A stretch of DNA of 64,000 bases. It comes from Enterobacter sp. Cy-643 (GTDB lineage Bacteria > Pseudomonadota > Gammaproteobacteria > Enterobacterales > Enterobacteriaceae). The DNA lies in the NCBI RefSeq assembly GCF_011752815.1, contig NZ_VWWV01000001.1:186001-250000 (forward strand), written 5' to 3'. Positions within the stretch are counted from its first letter, which is position 1. Each line of letters begins with the position of its first letter. The position numbers and the translations under genes were made by a program. Below the pieces are notes generated by a model that did not search any database, was not told the DNA's origin, and saw nothing but the letters and a program-made list of their open reading frames with translations. Shown piece after piece: positions 46,032 to 55,709 of this stretch.

Positions 46032-48320
46032 TTGTCCGAATTGCTTTCTCTGGTGTTGTTTTTGGCGGCCATTGCCGTGTATGCGGTTAAGGCCGGGCGA
46101 AATATCTGGTGGCTGGCGATCATCCTGCTGATGCTCGGCCTGTTCATCGTCCTCAACGTGACGCTGCTTGCCAGTAATTATTTTACCGGCGAAGGTATCA
46201 ACGACGCGGTGCTCTATACGCTCACCAGCAGCATGACCGGCGCGGGCGTTGGCAAATACATTCTGCCCGGGTTGGGCCTCGCCGTTGGGCTGATTGCTAT
46301 TTTTGGCGGTTTGACCTGGATTTTACGCCGGAAGAACCATCCTCACCATTTGGGCTACAGCGCCCTGGCGCTGTTTCTGGCTCTGTTTTCGATAAAAACA
46401 ACGCCTGCTTATCAGCAGGTGGTGTCGCTGATTAAATCCCAGACCCGCACCGGCACCTCTGACTTTGCCAACTGGTATAAAGTCCCGGAAGGTACCATTA
46501 AACAGCCGAAGCTCAACCTGGTTTATATCTACGGCGAAAGTCTGGAACGCACTTATTTTGATGAGCAGGCGTTTCCCGACTTAGCGCCGGAGCTGAACGC
46601 TCTGAAAAGCCAGGCAATAGATTTCAGCCATACCGGGCAGATGGCGGGGATGGACTACACCATTGCGGGTATTGTCGCTTCGCAGTGTGGGATCCCGCTG
46701 TTTGCACCTTTCGAGGGGAACTCCTCGGCGTCTATGTCGAGCTTCTTCCCGAAGAACATTTGCCTCGGCGATATTCTTAAAGCCTCCGGCTATCAAAACT
46801 ACTTTATCCAGGGCGCAGACCTGCGCTTTGCCGGCAAAGACATTTTCCTGCAGTCCCACGGCTTCGAGCATATGTACGGTGCGCAGGAGCTGAAGGGGAT
46901 GGTGCCCGACCCGAATTACCGCAATAACTGGGGTTTTTACGACGATACGGTGCTGGACGAAGCTTATGACAAGTTTATCGAGCTTTCTAAAGCCGGGAAG
47001 CGCTTCTCGCTGTTTACCCTGACGGTGGACACTCATCACCCGGACGGCTTTATCTCGCGGACCTGTAACCGCCGCAGCTACAGCTACGAGGGCAAAGAAA
47101 ACCGATCTTTTAGCGCCGTTTCATGCAGCCAGGAGCATATCGCGGCGCTAATAGAAAAAATTAAAGCCTCGCCTTATTTCCGTAACACGGTGATCGTGGT
47201 CTCTTCCGACCATCTGGCGATGAACAACACGGCGTATAAATACCTGACGAAGCAGGACAGGCAGAACCTGTTCTTTGTCATTCGCGGCGATAAACCGCAG
47301 GCGGAAATAAAAGCCGTGAAGCGCAACACGATGGATAACGGTGCGACGGTGCTGGATATCCTCGGCGGGGGGAACTACATCGGCCTGGGGCGCAGCAGCC
47401 TGTCGGGGGAGTCGCTGTCGATGGTCTTTACCAACCTGAAAGAGAAGGTTATCGACTGGAAGCCGGACGTGATCGAACTGTGGAACTTCCCGAAAACCAT
47501 CAGCCGCTACAGCATCGATCGGAAGAAGAATACGTTCAGCTATTCTGGCGCGCACTTCAGGCTGCCGCTGCTGTTGAAAATCGGCAAAGGTAAAATTGAA
47601 CCGCTGCCGGAAAGCGAATACTCGGCGCCACTGCGCTATCAGCTGGCGGATTTTAAAAGCGACGACAGGTTTATCTGGGCCGACCGCTGCTACAAAATGG
47701 CGCGCCTGTGGGAGCCGCAGCTCGCGCTTTCTACTGGCTTGTGCGTAGCCCAGGGGCAGCTCGGCGGGGAGCCAACGGTACGGCTGGTGGACAAACCGCT
47801 GGATGAATACAACGTACAGTTTGACGAGCAAACGCTGAGTAACGAGCGTTTCAAAAATAATGTGGCTCTGCTGAAGGCGGATGAGAACAGTATTCGCTAC
47901 CAGGCCGACAGCTTTATTTTTAACGTGGCCGGGGCGCCGCAGAGCGTGAAGCAGTTCAGCGGTATTTCGCGCCCGGAAGCCTGGGGCCGCTGGTCAAACG
48001 CCAACATGGCTCCCGTGGTGACCATTGAATACCAGGATCCGCTGCCAACAACGTTCGATCTGGTGCTGGTGGCCAAAGCCTTTGGGCCAAACGTCGGCGA
48101 GCCGGTTTCGGTGAAGGTCGGTGATGAAGTGCAGACCATAACCTTTGGCGACCAGCTTTCCACAGTCACGCTGCGTTTTGATAACCCGGCTGGCAGCAAG
48201 TTGTTGACCATTGAACCGCCGAAGCCGCAGTTGTCCAACGAGGGCAATATCCTGGGGCATGAACCGCGTAAGATTGGCGTGGGGCTGGCTGAGCTGAAAA
48301 TTGTGCCGGTGAGCGGCTAA
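46032..48320 (+). CDS. opgB: Phosphoglycerol transferase I (OpgB/MdoB)
   Basis: 762 residues (E. coli 763), TTG start as commonly annotated for this gene. Three or four N-terminal transmembrane helices (residues ~1-125) precede a periplasmic alkaline-phosphatase/sulfatase-like domain with [12 protein letters not shown] (catalytic metal region), [10 protein letters not shown] and S-S-D-H-L-A-M. It transfers phosphoglycerol from phosphatidylglycerol to osmoregulated periplasmic glucans. In E. coli it lies near dnaC, so its place next to the deiminase and yfgD marks a rearrangement. Confidence 0.96.
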   Translation: MSELLSLVLFLAAIAVYAVKAGRNIWWLAIILLMLGLFIVLNVTLLASNYFTGEGINDAVLYTLTSSMTGAGVGKYILPGLGLAVGLIAIFGGLTWILRRKNHPHHLGYSALALFLALFSIKTTPAYQQVVSLIKSQTRTGTSDFANWYKVPEGTIKQPKLNLVYIYGESLERTYFDEQAFPDLAPELNALKSQAIDFSHTGQMAGMDYTIAGIVASQCGIPLFAPFEGNSSASMSSFFPKNICLGDILKASGYQNYFIQGADLRFAGKDIFLQSHGFEHMYGAQELKGMVPDPNYRNNWGFYDDTVLDEAYDKFIELSKAGKRFSLFTLTVDTHHPDGFISRTCNRRSYSYEGKENRSFSAVSCSQEHIAALIEKIKASPYFRNTVIVVSSDHLAMNNTAYKYLTKQDRQNLFFVIRGDKPQAEIKAVKRNTMDNGATVLDILGGGNYIGLGRSSLSGESLSMVFTNLKEKVIDWKPDVIELWNFPKTISRYSIDRKKNTFSYSGAHFRLPLLLKIGKGKIEPLPESEYSAPLRYQLADFKSDDRFIWADRCYKMARLWEPQLALSTGLCVAQGQLGGEPTVRLVDKPLDEYNVQFDEQTLSNERFKNNVALLKADENSIRYQADSFIFNVAGAPQSVKQFSGISRPEAWGRWSNANMAPVVTIEYQDPLPTTFDLVLVAKAFGPNVGEPVSVKVGDEVQTITFGDQLSTVTLRFDNPAGSKLLTIEPPKPQLSNEGNILGHEPRKIGVGLAELKIVPVSG

Positions 48321-48343
48321 CCCGTTCCCGGGGAGGGAACGGG
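48321..48343. terminator. Hairpin between convergent opgB and yfgD
   Basis: CCCGTTCC / GGAACGGG stem immediately after the opgB stop; no T run on either strand, so only a weak terminator. Confidence 0.35.
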
Positions 48344-48352
48344 CGGGGCAGA

Positions 48353-48709
48353 TCAGAGGATTTCGAGAACCTGTTCCGGCGGGCGGCCAATGCGGGCTTT
48401 CCCGTTGGCAAGCACGATTGGACGCTCGATAAGTTTCGGGTGCTCAATCATCGCCTGAATGAGCGCTTCTTCGCTGAGGCTGGCGTCGTCCAGCTGTAGC
48501 GCTTTGTACTGGTCTTCTTTGCGGCGCATCAGTTCCCGCGCGCTGGTAAAGCCCAGTTTCTTCAACAGCGATTTGACCGTGGCTGCGTCCGGCGGCGTTT
48601 CCAGGTAGAGCACCACTTCTGGCTCAACGCCATTTTCCTTCAACAGGCTCAGTGTTTCACGGCTCTTGGAGCAGCGTGGGTTGTGATAAATTTCGACCTT
48701 CGTGGACAT
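48353..48709 (-). CDS. yfgD: ArsC-family glutaredoxin-like reductase YfgD
   Basis: 118 residues. Thioredoxin-like ArsC fold with H-N-P-R-C-S-K-S-R (Cys13 nucleophile) and the C-terminal arginine motif R-P-I-V-L-A-N-G-K-A-R-I-G-R-P. No ars operon partners are present, so arsenate resistance is uncertain. It is 11 bp downstream of bepA and probably cotranscribed, as in E. coli. Confidence 0.93.
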   Translation of the reverse strand: MSTKVEIYHNPRCSKSRETLSLLKENGVEPEVVLYLETPPDAATVKSLLKKLGFTSARELMRRKEDQYKALQLDDASLSEEALIQAMIEHPKLIERPIVLANGKARIGRPPEQVLEIL

Positions 48710-48720
48710 ACGAACTCCTG

Positions 48721-50184
48721 TTACATTTTCATATAAGGTTTAAAGCGCTGCTGCAGCTGGCGCAGCTGATCGATTCGGGCGTCGTATCTGGCCTGTTGCA
48801 GACTGCCGAGTTTCACTTGCGAGCTGGCGCTGCTGAGCAGTGAAATAGCCTGATCCAGACGGCCATTGAGCGCCATGACTTCGGCGCGTGCCGCTAACTC
48901 CTGATCGCGGTTGCCTAGTTTCCCCTGTGCCTGCGCCAGTAAGTCCCAGCCGTTGGTATCGTCCGGGTGAGCGAACGTGTAGCGATTAAGTTGCGTCGCT
49001 GCCTCGGCGGTCTGCCCGCCTTCAAGGTAAGCGTTGGCGAGGTTCAGCTGCAGCACCGGGTTATTCTTCAGATCCGGGGCGTTTTTCAGCCGGTTGATCG
49101 CGTCGCTGGCTTTGTGCTGGCCGAGATCGATATCGGTGGCCAGATCGAGATACCACGGGTTGCCCGGCTGGGCGCTAATCAATGGCTGAAGCGCTTTCCT
49201 TGCCTCGTCGTATTTATCCGCCTGTAGAGCCTGCAGCGCGCGACCATATTGCGCCGCATTTTGCTCACGCACGTTGCCTTTTGACCAGGCATCCAGCAGG
49301 TCCGGGGTTAGCTGATTGCGGCCAGAGTTATACATCCCCAGGGTGCGAACCTTCGCCATGTAGAAATTTTCCGAGGACTGAACCACTACCGGGCGCATTT
49401 GGTTGGCGCGGTTGCGGGCATCCGCCAGGCGGCTTTCCGGCAATGGGTGGGTCAGCAGAATTTCCGGCGGGCGGGAGGAGTAGCGGGCCTGATCGAGCAG
49501 TTTTTCCAGGAAGCCAGGCATCGCCTGAGGATCAAAGCCCGAACGCTGCAGTACCTGAATACCGATACGATCGGCTTCCTGCTCATTCTGCTGCGTAAAG
49601 CTAATCATGCCTTGCTGCGTCCCGGCCAGCGTTCCGGACAGCGCGGCCATCCCGGCCTGAGGGCTGGCCATTGCCAGCAGAATTGAGCCTAAGGCACCGA
49701 CCCAGGTCAGCGGCGCATTTTTCTTTTGATCTTCCATCGCACGAGCCAGGTGGCGCTGAGTGACGTGGGAGATTTCGTGGGCCATTACAGAAGCCAGCTG
49801 GCTTTCCGTATCGGCATAACGGAACAGCGCCGAGTGGAGCACCACGTTGCCGCCAAAGAAGGCGAAGGCGTTAATTTCGTCGTTGTTGATCAAAAAGAAG
49901 TGGAACGGGGTCTTCACCGAGTTGGCGTGGCTAACCAGCCGCATGCCCAGCGAGTTAATGTATTGCGTCAGCAGCGGATCGTTAATCAGCGGGGCGCTGC
50001 CGCGCAGCTGACGGACGTAAAAATCGCCCATCTGCATTTCCTGCGCGATAGACAGCGTGCTGCCCGCGGATGTTCCCATATCAGGGAGTTGGTCAGTTAC
50101 ATCCGCGCGCGCTGGCAGTAAGGTTGCCACCAGCAGCGAGGCCGTAAGTGTTGCAATCAGGGTCTTTTTCAACTGCCTAACCAT
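48721..50184 (-). CDS. bepA: Periplasmic metalloprotease/chaperone BepA (YfgC)
   Basis: 487 residues. A signal peptide (about 27 residues, ending L-P-A-R-A) leads to an M48 metalloprotease domain with zinc motif V-M-A-H-E-I-S-H and a further E-x-E-A-D-R-I-G ligand segment; the C-terminal half is TPR. It monitors LptD and other outer-membrane protein assembly with the BAM complex, degrading stalled LptD. Divergent from perM, as in E. coli. Confidence 0.96.
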   Translation of the reverse strand: MVRQLKKTLIATLTASLLVATLLPARADVTDQLPDMGTSAGSTLSIAQEMQMGDFYVRQLRGSAPLINDPLLTQYINSLGMRLVSHANSVKTPFHFFLINNDEINAFAFFGGNVVLHSALFRYADTESQLASVMAHEISHVTQRHLARAMEDQKKNAPLTWVGALGSILLAMASPQAGMAALSGTLAGTQQGMISFTQQNEQEADRIGIQVLQRSGFDPQAMPGFLEKLLDQARYSSRPPEILLTHPLPESRLADARNRANQMRPVVVQSSENFYMAKVRTLGMYNSGRNQLTPDLLDAWSKGNVREQNAAQYGRALQALQADKYDEARKALQPLISAQPGNPWYLDLATDIDLGQHKASDAINRLKNAPDLKNNPVLQLNLANAYLEGGQTAEAATQLNRYTFAHPDDTNGWDLLAQAQGKLGNRDQELAARAEVMALNGRLDQAISLLSSASSQVKLGSLQQARYDARIDQLRQLQQRFKPYMKM

Positions 50185-50386
50185 AACTACTGTCCCGTTT
50201 AGTCGTTGTCAGATTTTGACACGATGAGTACAAGTTTGTTCGCTTAAAGAAGTGTACTGTAGGGCGTTGAAGCTGCGAAGATTTTATTTGGTGGATTCTC
50301 CTGTGTAATCCGCCGTAAAAAGCAAAGTCTTTGCGGTGACATTTCGATACAATTCGGCATCAAAAAAAACTTCACGGAAGGGATGT

Positions 50387-51463
50387 ATGCTCGACATGTT
50401 GTTGCAGTGGTATCGCCGTCGCTTCAGCGACCCGGAGGCGATTGCCCTGTTGGTTATTCTGGTGGCGGGTTTTTGCATCCTGTTCTTCCTGCACGGTCTG
50501 CTGGCTCCGCTGCTGGTTGCCATCGTTCTGGCCTATTTGCTTGAATGGCCTACGGTGCGCCTCGAGCGTATCGGTTGTTCCCGAACGTGGGCCACCACCA
50601 TCGTGCTGGTGTTGTTTGTCGGCATTTTGCTGCTGATGGTGCTGTTTGTGGCCCCCGTCGCCTGGCAGCAGGGCATCAACCTGATTCGCGATATGCCGGG
50701 GATGCTCAACAAACTTTCCGATTTTGCCGCCACGCTGCCTAAGCGTTATCCGGCGCTGGTGGATGCGGGCATTATCGACGCCATGGCCGAAAACGTTCGC
50801 GGTCGGCTTTCCGGCATGGGCGACCAGGTGGTGAAATTCTCGCTGGCGTCGCTGGTTGGGCTACTGACGCTGGCTATTTACCTGATTCTGGTGCCGCTGA
50901 TGGTGTTCTTCCTGGTGAAGGACAAAGAGCAGATGCTGAATGCCGTGCGCCGTGTTCTGCCGCGCAACCGCGGGCTGGCCGGGCAAGTCTGGCTGGAGAT
51001 GAACCAGCAAATCACCAACTATATTCGCGGCAAAGTGCTGGAGATGATTGTCGTGGGCGTGGCGACCTATATCGGCTTTATTGTTTTCGGGCTGAATTAT
51101 TCGCTGCTGCTGGCGGTGCTGGTTGGCTTCTCGGTGCTGATTCCGTACATCGGCGCGTTTGTGGTCACCATTCCCGTTATCTGTGTGGCGCTGTTCCAGT
51201 TTGGCCTGGGCACCGAATTCTGGACGCTGTTTGGCGTGTATCTGATTATTCAGGCGCTGGACGGTAACCTGCTGGTGCCGGTGCTGTTCTCTGAGGCAGT
51301 GAACCTGCATCCGCTGGTGATTATTCTGTCGGTGGTGATTTTCGGCGGGCTGTGGGGATTCTGGGGCGTGTTCTTTGCTATCCCGCTGGCAACATTGATT
51401 AAGGCCGTGGTTCACGCCTGGCCGGATGCCTCTGCGGTGGATGACGTGGCGAGCCGGGAGTAG
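50387..51463 (+). CDS. perM: AI-2E family transporter-like permease PerM
   Basis: 358 residues, seven or eight hydrophobic helices with the conserved C-terminal block Y-L-I-I-Q-A-L-D-G-N-L-L-V-P-V-L-F-S. E. coli PerM (YfgO) is 353 residues. Inner membrane; the transported compound is unknown. The start at 50387 (MLDMLLQWYRRRFSD) matches the family and follows GGAAGGG. Beyond it the expected focB/hyf genes are replaced by the 51.7-56.6 kb island. Confidence 0.94.
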   Translation: MLDMLLQWYRRRFSDPEAIALLVILVAGFCILFFLHGLLAPLLVAIVLAYLLEWPTVRLERIGCSRTWATTIVLVLFVGILLLMVLFVAPVAWQQGINLIRDMPGMLNKLSDFAATLPKRYPALVDAGIIDAMAENVRGRLSGMGDQVVKFSLASLVGLLTLAIYLILVPLMVFFLVKDKEQMLNAVRRVLPRNRGLAGQVWLEMNQQITNYIRGKVLEMIVVGVATYIGFIVFGLNYSLLLAVLVGFSVLIPYIGAFVVTIPVICVALFQFGLGTEFWTLFGVYLIIQALDGNLLVPVLFSEAVNLHPLVIILSVVIFGGLWGFWGVFFAIPLATLIKAVVHAWPDASAVDDVASRE

Positions 51464-51471
51464 CGATCGGG

Positions 51472-51509
51472 GATCGGCGACGGTATTTAGATATCCACCG
51501 TCGCCGATC
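51472..51509 (+). terminator. Long hairpin after perM
   Basis: A perfect 13-bp stem GATCGGCGACGGT / ACCGTCGCCGATC (12-nt loop) begins 9 bp past the perM stop. No T tract. Between it and 51709 no gene or further signal was recognised. Confidence 0.45.
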
Positions 51510-51709
51510 GCGCCCTCCTGCCTGGCAGCCCCTTCTGCCTGATATTTTACTGCATGACCCTTCTCCATCTTCAAAAAAACCACACGCTATTCGAGTTCAG
51601 TTCCTGCTTACGGCGGCGGCTAAACGAAGGTGCTTATAATCTTCCCCTGGAAACGATCGATGGACTATTTGTTTCGATCCCTCTTGTATTCCGTTTTTTT
51701 GCCGCATAG

Positions 51710-51738
51710 TATTATGATCATAATATAATCATTGTTAA
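51710..51738. promoter_or_regulatory. TetR-type operator/promoter site 1 (upstream of MATE gene)
   Basis: A 29-bp AT-rich element with a perfect 14-bp palindrome ATTATGATCATAAT (51711-51724) and a TATAAT-like -10. It is 24/29 identical to a second element at 54197-54225 in front of the tetR gene. It lies 54 bp upstream of the MATE start. Confidence 0.65.
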
Positions 51739-51791
51739 CACTACGCGAAGCGACCGTGACAGGGTTAACGAGAGGCGGCAGAGAGGGCAAC

Positions 51792-53207
51792 ATGAAGATT
51801 CAGAACGATCGTCAGGATGCAAAGCGGCACATGCGGGAACAAATGCTGAGTGGGCCAGTCTTTTCAACAATGATGCGCCTGGCTCTCCCCACCGTTGCCG
51901 TACTGGCAGCACAAACTCTGGTCAACGTGGCTGAGACCTATTATGTCTCTTTCCTCGGAACACCTGCTTTGGTTGGGGTGTCGATGGTGTTCCCGCTGTG
52001 GATGTTGATGACGATGATGGCGGCCGGGGGCATTGGCGGAGGGGTGGCTTCTGCGGTTGCCAGAGCCGCCGGAGCGGGCAGGCATGATGATGTGAATGCG
52101 CTGATCCTGCATGCGGTCGTGGTGGCAGTGGTCTTTGGCCTGCTTTTTTCTGTGAGCGTTATCGGCTTTGGGCCGGTGCTTTATGCCGCTCTCGGTGGGT
52201 CTGGCGAGGCGCTTCAGGCTGCGCAGACATACTCAATATTTGTTTTTATTGCTGCGGTTCCGATTTGGATAGTCAATCTCCTTTCCGCCGTGCTCAGGGG
52301 CGTCGGGAATGTGAAAGTGCCGGCCATGGTGACGTTTATCGGCGCTATTGTGTTGGTCCCTCTCTCGCCGCTGTTTATTTTCGGCCTTGGCCCGATCAAA
52401 GGCCTTGGCATCGCGGGAGCCGGTGTGGCTGTGAGTCTCTATTACTGGCTGGCTGCCTTGGCACTGCTGCGCTACATGGCCAGTGGGCGTGCCGGGCTCC
52501 GTTTGAGGTTCTCTCCTCTGCGTGGCCGGTTATTCGGCGACATTCTTAAGGTGGGTGTGTTGGCCGCACTGGGGACACTGCAACTGAATGTCATGGTTCT
52601 GCTTGTGACCGGTGCTGTCGGGCGGTTTGGCCTCGATGCTATCGGCGGCTATGGCACAGCATCCCGACTGGACTACGTTCTTATTCCTGTTTTATTCGCA
52701 ATGGGGACCGCGATCCTCACTATGGTCGGGACGAACGTGGGCGCAGGTCAGATTGCCCGAGCCAGAAAAATTGCGTGGGTTGGGGTGGCGGTAAGCGTCA
52801 CGATTGTCGAAGTCATTGGTTTAATTGTGGCTCTTTTCCCGGCGCTGTGGATGGGGCTGTTCACCCAGGATCCGGCGATTATGCAAACCGGCTCTCTCTA
52901 TCTGCAAATTGTTGCGCCGCTGTATGTCGCGACCGGGGTCGTTTTCGCGCTGAGTTTTGCCGCCCAGGGCAGCGGTTATATGTGGCGCATCTTTCTTGCC
53001 GGTACGGTACGTCTGCTGATTGCCGCCGGCGGCGGGTGGGTGGCCGTGGCGTATTGCCATGTCTCCCTGACCACTTTGTTTGCGATTATTGCGGCGGCGA
53101 TAGTGATTTCAGCTGTGATTTGCGTAGTGACGGAGCTTTCTGGTGCCATGTGGCCGCGGTCAGAGGGCAGCCGAAGCCAGCGCGGCGTTGCAGAACAGGC
53201 TCGCTAG
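51792..53207 (+). CDS. MATE family efflux transporter
   Basis: 471 residues with about 12 helices in two related halves. The first helix region reads M-R-L-A-L-P-T-V-A-V-L-A-A-Q-T-L-V-N-V-A-E-T-Y-Y-V, close to the MATE P-x-x-x-x-x-x-x-x-x-x-x-x-D/E signature. The second half contains G-T-A-S-R-L-D-Y-V-L-I-P. It would export drugs or metabolites by Na+ or H+ exchange. The ATG at 51792 follows GAGAGGG; a 20-residue upstream extension has no support. An MBL-fold gene follows after 36 bp. Confidence 0.88.
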   Translation: MKIQNDRQDAKRHMREQMLSGPVFSTMMRLALPTVAVLAAQTLVNVAETYYVSFLGTPALVGVSMVFPLWMLMTMMAAGGIGGGVASAVARAAGAGRHDDVNALILHAVVVAVVFGLLFSVSVIGFGPVLYAALGGSGEALQAAQTYSIFVFIAAVPIWIVNLLSAVLRGVGNVKVPAMVTFIGAIVLVPLSPLFIFGLGPIKGLGIAGAGVAVSLYYWLAALALLRYMASGRAGLRLRFSPLRGRLFGDILKVGVLAALGTLQLNVMVLLVTGAVGRFGLDAIGGYGTASRLDYVLIPVLFAMGTAILTMVGTNVGAGQIARARKIAWVGVAVSVTIVEVIGLIVALFPALWMGLFTQDPAIMQTGSLYLQIVAPLYVATGVVFALSFAAQGSGYMWRIFLAGTVRLLIAAGGGWVAVAYCHVSLTTLFAIIAAAIVISAVICVVTELSGAMWPRSEGSRSQRGVAEQAR

Positions 53208-53243
53208 CGAAAAGTTTTAATACGTAATCAGGAGATAATCAGC

Positions 53244-54131
53244 ATGAGTACTCATACGGCCAAGAGCTGGAAAATAGGGCATGCCACCGTGACCCGCATT
53301 GAGGAACTTCACGGCCCTGGCTTCAGGGGGGAGGAACTCTTTGCCGATTGGGACCCGGCGGTTCTTAAAGAGCATGGCGGCTGGATGGTGCCTGATTTTT
53401 ACCAGCTCTCGACCCATCAGGTCATGATGTCGGTCCACTCCTGGCTGATAAGGACACCGCACCATACGATCCTGGTAGACGCGTGCTGCGGAAACCATAA
53501 ACATCGCCCGGAGTCGCCTCACTTCCACCAACTGAACTCGCCGTACCTTGAGCGACTAAGCTGCGCGGGCGTTAAACCTGAGGACGTTGACTATGTGCTG
53601 TGTACACATCTGCATGTGGATCACGTTGGTTGGAATACCCGGCTACTGGACGGGTGTTGGGTGCCCACATTTCCAAATGCCAAATATGTTTTTTCGCTTG
53701 AAGAGCTGAATTTTTGGGACCCGGCAAGAAACCCGCATCTGCCGCAAGAATCCCGGGACGTCTTTACTGATTCAGTGCTGCCTGTGCTAGAGGCTAACCA
53801 GGCGCAGGTGGTAAGCATGACGGATCGGCTCAGCGACGCTTTGTTGATAGAGCCTACGCCGGGGCATTCACCGGGCCACGTTATGCTTCGATTAATCAGC
53901 GGACAGGAGGAGGGGGTATTTATTGGGGATGTTATGCATCACCCCATACAGATTTATAGGCCTGAGTGGAACAGCCGATTCTGTATGGATCCGGTACAGG
54001 CAATCAAGTCGCGGAAACAGGTTCTGAACCATTGTGCCGAAACGAATGCCGTGATGTTTCCTGCTCATTTCGGGGCGCCACACGCCGGGCGGATCTCCCG
54101 CAATGGAAGCGCATTTTTCTTTGATTATTAA
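53244..54131 (+). CDS. Metallo-beta-lactamase-fold hydrolase
   Basis: 295 residues. The dinuclear zinc site is complete: T-H-L-H-V-D-H (His122, His124, Asp126, His127), G-H-S-P-G-H (His208/His212), G-D-V with Asp229, and P-A-H-F (His275). There is no signal peptide, so it is cytoplasmic. The subgroup includes lactonases and other hydrolases; it is unlikely to be a true beta-lactamase. It probably forms an operon with the MATE gene under the TetR-type site 1. Confidence 0.87.
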   Translation: MSTHTAKSWKIGHATVTRIEELHGPGFRGEELFADWDPAVLKEHGGWMVPDFYQLSTHQVMMSVHSWLIRTPHHTILVDACCGNHKHRPESPHFHQLNSPYLERLSCAGVKPEDVDYVLCTHLHVDHVGWNTRLLDGCWVPTFPNAKYVFSLEELNFWDPARNPHLPQESRDVFTDSVLPVLEANQAQVVSMTDRLSDALLIEPTPGHSPGHVMLRLISGQEEGVFIGDVMHHPIQIYRPEWNSRFCMDPVQAIKSRKQVLNHCAETNAVMFPAHFGAPHAGRISRNGSAFFFDY

Positions 54132-54196
54132 CGCCTCTCGACAGAATAACGCATAGCCGGCCAGCAAAAGGATGGTGGCTGCCTGACGGTCTGTTA

Positions 54197-54225
54197 TATT
54201 ATGATTATAATTTAATCGTCATTAA
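54197..54225. promoter_or_regulatory. TetR-type operator/promoter site 2 (upstream of tetR gene)
   Basis: A 29-bp element nearly identical to the one at 51710-51738 (five differences), including ATTATGATTATAAT and TAATC. It lies 24 bp upstream of the TetR start and overlaps a TATAAT-like -10, a typical autoregulation site. Confidence 0.65.
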
Positions 54226-54249
54226 GCTTGCAGATAAGAGGGCAGTTTT

Positions 54250-54852
54250 ATGCGCTATGCCAAAGGTCATAAAGAGGAAACGCACCAGCACATTGTTAAG
54301 GTCGCTTCGCAACGTTTTCGTGAAGAAGGCATTGAGAAGGTAGGGGTGGCTGCCCTGATGGAACATGCGGGGCTAACGGTGGGGGGGTTTTATAGCCACT
54401 TTAAGTCTAAAGAGGATCTGATCCAGGAGGCCGTTGGCCTCGCTGCAGACGAAACCTTCTGCCGCATTTTTAGCGAGGGTAGCGATAGCCAGGCGGTAAG
54501 CCTGGAGCGGATTTTAGCGCGTTATCTCAGCCCTGAGCACCGCGACCATCCGGAAGCCGGCTGTGTCTTCGCCTCGCTTGCGTCGGAACTGAAGAACCGA
54601 CCGGAAGAGACCCGGGCAATGGTTGCTGGAAAAACGGTAGGGTTTATTCGACATATCGCGGACACCCTACCGGCAAAAGCGGAGGCTGAAGTGCGAATGA
54701 GAGCTGCGGCGGCGATTTGGGCCGTGATGGTCGGCACGCTTCAGTTGTCTCGCATTGTGACCGATCCGGCGCTGTCCACGCAGCTTCTGCAGGACGGGAT
54801 CGCGACCGCATTGAGGCTTGCCTCAGAAATAGAACCGCTGCGCGCGGGATAA
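54250..54852 (+). CDS. TetR/AcrR-family transcriptional regulator
   Basis: 200 residues. N-terminal helix-turn-helix V-A-A-L-M-E-H-A-G-L-T-V-G-G-F-Y-S-H-F-K-S-K-E-D-L (about 33-57), followed by a helical ligand domain (TetR_C, AcrR-like). It is probably a repressor of both the MATE-MBL pair and its own downstream SDR and NmrA-type genes, since the same operator precedes both groups. The ligand is unknown, perhaps a substrate of the pump or enzymes. Confidence 0.9.
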   Translation: MRYAKGHKEETHQHIVKVASQRFREEGIEKVGVAALMEHAGLTVGGFYSHFKSKEDLIQEAVGLAADETFCRIFSEGSDSQAVSLERILARYLSPEHRDHPEAGCVFASLASELKNRPEETRAMVAGKTVGFIRHIADTLPAKAEAEVRMRAAAAIWAVMVGTLQLSRIVTDPALSTQLLQDGIATALRLASEIEPLRAG

Positions 54853-54907
54853 ACCGGGCGCGGCTAACTGCCTCACCAAAAGGTGAATCAACCCATAAGG
54901 TCAACAT

Positions 54908-55624
54908 ATGAACATTCAAGGCAAAACAGTTTTCGTGACCGGCGCAAACCGGGGTATTGGTGCTGATTTAGTTCGTGCGCTGCTCAAACACGGCGCTGGC
55001 AAAGTGTATGCTGGCGCCCGCGATCTTCAAACCTTGCCGGATTTTGGTGACAGCCGCGTTGCCGCCGTGCAGCTGGATGTCACCAGACCGGAAGCTGTTT
55101 CTGCCGCTGCGCTGCAGGTCGGTGAGCTTGATATTTTGGTTAATAATGCGGGGGTGATGAATGCCAACTCGCTCCTGACCGCCACCCCTGCCGATCTTGC
55201 CGCCGATATGGCGGTTAATTATTACGGCACGGTGAGCGTTATTCAGGCTTTTGTGCCCCTGCTTGAGAAAAAAGGCGGCGGCGTGATTGCCAATGTGCTG
55301 AGCGTACTGGCGCTGGCGCCGATGGCGCAGACTGCCGGGTATGCCGCTTCTAAAGCAGCCCTGCATTCAGTCACCCAGGCGGCGCGGGCTGAATTGAAGC
55401 CTAAAAATATCAATGTGGTGAGTATCTTCCCGGGTCCGATTGATACCGAAATGGCGGCCGGTTTGCATACGGAAAAAGCCTCTCCTGCCGCTGCGGCCGA
55501 AGAGATCGTGAACGGTCTGGCTGGTGAGCAGGAAGATATTTTTCCCGATCCCGTTTCGGCCCAGGTTGCCGGGTTCTGGGGAAGCAACCCGAAGGGGCTT
55601 GAACATCACTTTGCCACGCTGTAA
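54908..55624 (+). CDS. Short-chain dehydrogenase/reductase
   Basis: 238 residues. Classical SDR: T-G-A-N-R-G-I-G (11-18), N-N-A-G-V-M-N, catalytic Ser132, Tyr145 and Lys149 (Y-A-A-S-K). Cytoplasmic NAD(P)-dependent oxidoreductase of unknown substrate. It starts 55 bp after tetR on the same strand and is likely cotranscribed with it; TetR-SDR pairs of this kind are common in xenobiotic-responsive loci. Confidence 0.88.
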   Translation: MNIQGKTVFVTGANRGIGADLVRALLKHGAGKVYAGARDLQTLPDFGDSRVAAVQLDVTRPEAVSAAALQVGELDILVNNAGVMNANSLLTATPADLAADMAVNYYGTVSVIQAFVPLLEKKGGGVIANVLSVLALAPMAQTAGYAASKAALHSVTQAARAELKPKNINVVSIFPGPIDTEMAAGLHTEKASPAAAAEEIVNGLAGEQEDIFPDPVSAQVAGFWGSNPKGLEHHFATL

Positions 55625-55709
55625 GTCGGTCACGGTCAGCCGGGCAATGCTCTCTGCTGGGGCATTTTCATAGCCTGACCGCCCTTTTTCACTTCTCAGG
55701 AACAGAACA

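Noticed and set aside
53244-54131. Calling the MBL-fold protein a beta-lactamase or AHL lactonase
   Set aside because: The zinc motifs are common to the whole superfamily. There is no signal peptide and no specific subgroup signature I can verify.
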